Below, piece after piece: positions 63,260-64,000 of a DNA stretch of 64,000 nt. How positions within the stretch are numbered: the first letter of the stretch is position 1; each line of letters begins with the position of its first letter. The notes under the pieces were generated by a model. The model had not been told where the DNA came from. It worked only from the letters and a program-made list of their open reading frames with translations, and searched no databases. Location: contig DATGTE010000004.1 of assembly GCA_035301985.1 (NCBI GenBank), positions 1-64,000 on the forward strand, written 5' to 3'. This DNA comes from DASUXY01 sp035301985. GTDB taxonomy: Bacteria; Bacillota; Bacilli; Bacillales; Amphibacillaceae. A program made the translations under genes and the position numbers.

Positions 63260-64000
63260 GTGAAGAAAATCCTTTCTATGGTGATGGTCTTTTTACTGTT
63301 AGTCTTTGGTGGACAAGTGGTTTCCGCTTCCAACGAATCGAAATCCTTGCAAACACTCATCGATCAAGCAAAACCGGGTGACACACTAACCCTTTCCCCC
63401 GGACAATATGTTGGTCATGCTACGGTTACAAAACCGTTAAAAATTGTTGGTGATGAGGGCGTAGAAATCGTTGCTGAAAAGAGTGACGAAAAACCCGTCT
63501 TGACGATTGAGGCAGATGATGTCGTCATCGAACATCTTTCAATTATGGATGAGCGCGATCAACCGACAATCGAAACGATTTTCATCAACAGTGACAACAA
63601 TGAATTGAACCACCTATCCATTGAAACAAAAGGAATTGGGATTCAACTGGATGATGCCCACCATAATACACTATCAAACATTTCGATGAAAGGTAACGAT
63701 CAAGCCTCATTCGGTCATCGAGGTAACGGGATCGATTTATGGGAATCAAACTATAACACCATTACATCATCAAAGATTACCGATGTTCAAGATGGTGTCT
63801 ATCTTGAAGACAGTCGAAAAAATAACATCTCAAAAAACGAGGTGACTCATTCACGTTACGGCTATCATTTAATGTTTACGGAACAAACAAATGTACAAAG
63901 CAATCAATCGTTTTTTAATATTAGTGGCATCATGGTAATGGGTACAGAGGGGACGGTTGTCGAAGCAAATCATCTCCAATACAATCAAAAAAGTGTCCAA
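63260..64000 (+). CDS. nosD: NosD-like periplasmic/extracytoplasmic beta-helix protein (5' part)
   Basis: The first 247 residues are in the window and the frame is still open at the end. GTG start after GAGGGG. A signal peptide is clear: VKKILSMVMVFLLLVFGG, then VVSAS. The mature part is a right-handed parallel beta-helix of NosD type: SLQTLIDQAKPGDTLTLSPG, KPLKIVGDEGVEI, GIQLDDAHHNTLSNISM, GNGIDLWESNYNTI, and GVYLEDSRKNNISKNEVTHS, each turn about 22 residues. NosD helps deliver copper to nitrous oxide reductase; that role would need nosZ/nosF/nosY beyond the window. A generic beta-helix protein is the alternative. Confidence 0.75.
   Translation, partial: MKKILSMVMVFLLLVFGGQVVSASNESKSLQTLIDQAKPGDTLTLSPGQYVGHATVTKPLKIVGDEGVEIVAEKSDEKPVLTIEADDVVIEHLSIMDERDQPTIETIFINSDNNELNHLSIETKGIGIQLDDAHHNTLSNISMKGNDQASFGHRGNGIDLWESNYNTITSSKITDVQDGVYLEDSRKNNISKNEVTHSRYGYHLMFTEQTNVQSNQSFFNISGIMVMGTEGTVVEANHLQYNQKSVQ

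Noticed and set aside
63184..63381. 65-codon plus-strand open frame
   Set aside because: It overlaps the signal peptide region of the NosD-like gene in another frame; the GTG frame at 63260 has the ribosome site and protein features.
1..64000. CRISPR arrays, tRNA genes, rRNA genes, insertion sequences
   Set aside because: No regularly spaced repeats, cloverleaf-like sequences, rRNA motifs or transposase genes were seen on either strand; a tRNA at the attachment site was specifically looked for and not found.

Overview
This is a 64 kb stretch of a low-GC Bacillaceae-type chromosome. I see Bacillus-style Shine-Dalgarno sequences, frequent TTG/GTG starts, a T-box leader, a BirA-type biotin operator, a Bacillus-style cysH-sat-sumT-sirB-cysJ-cysI-sirC sulfate assimilation cluster, and yhfW, yrrN and yrrO homologues. 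No rRNA, tRNA or CRISPR array was recognised, and I cannot name the species.

Accessory part (1 to about 24 kb, visibly AT-richer). A 21-bp perfect direct repeat at 463-483 and 20376-20396 bounds a roughly 19.9-kb integrated element. Its right end carries two tandem large serine recombinases preceded by a tiny TTG-start gene, and the right repeat lies inside the 3' end of the second recombinase. Inside are a type I restriction-modification locus (hsdM-hsdS-hsdR), a co-directional trio (SH3/membrane protein, Abi_C protein, AlbA_2 protein), a SIR2-domain protein, a degenerate tyrosine-recombinase-like protein, a Rep-like protein, XRE regulators (one frameshifted in an A7 run) and two small DNA-binding-type proteins. 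A third related core at 3749-3770 suggests that a SIR2 segment and an RM segment were assembled side by side. Right of the element are an unknown gene, an FRG-domain gene flanked by imperfect 20-bp repeats, and a broken short-chain dehydrogenase.

Core part (24-64 kb). First come metabolic singles: a serine hydrolase lacking its catalytic serine, a histidine phosphatase, a methyltransferase, a Rieske oxidoreductase and a sigma factor. Next are the sulfate assimilation genes (30-40.6 kb, minus strand) in two transcription units, each with a promoter and a leader hairpin. These cover uptake by an SLC13 permease, activation (Sat, CysC), reduction (CysH, CysJI) and siroheme synthesis for CysI (SumT, SirC, SirB). 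Then follow an asparaginase-like gene, rtcB, an isochorismatase-family gene, a pseudouridine synthase, an aspartokinase, and a T-box-controlled SAM hydrolase with a TatD-like gene. After a pirin gene and a cobalamin-binding-protein pseudogene come the yrrN/yrrO U32 pair, a biotin cluster (bioF, a bioH-like esterase, bioC) behind a BirA operator, sbcDC, an MMPL transporter, and the start of a NosD-like beta-helix protein that runs off the end.
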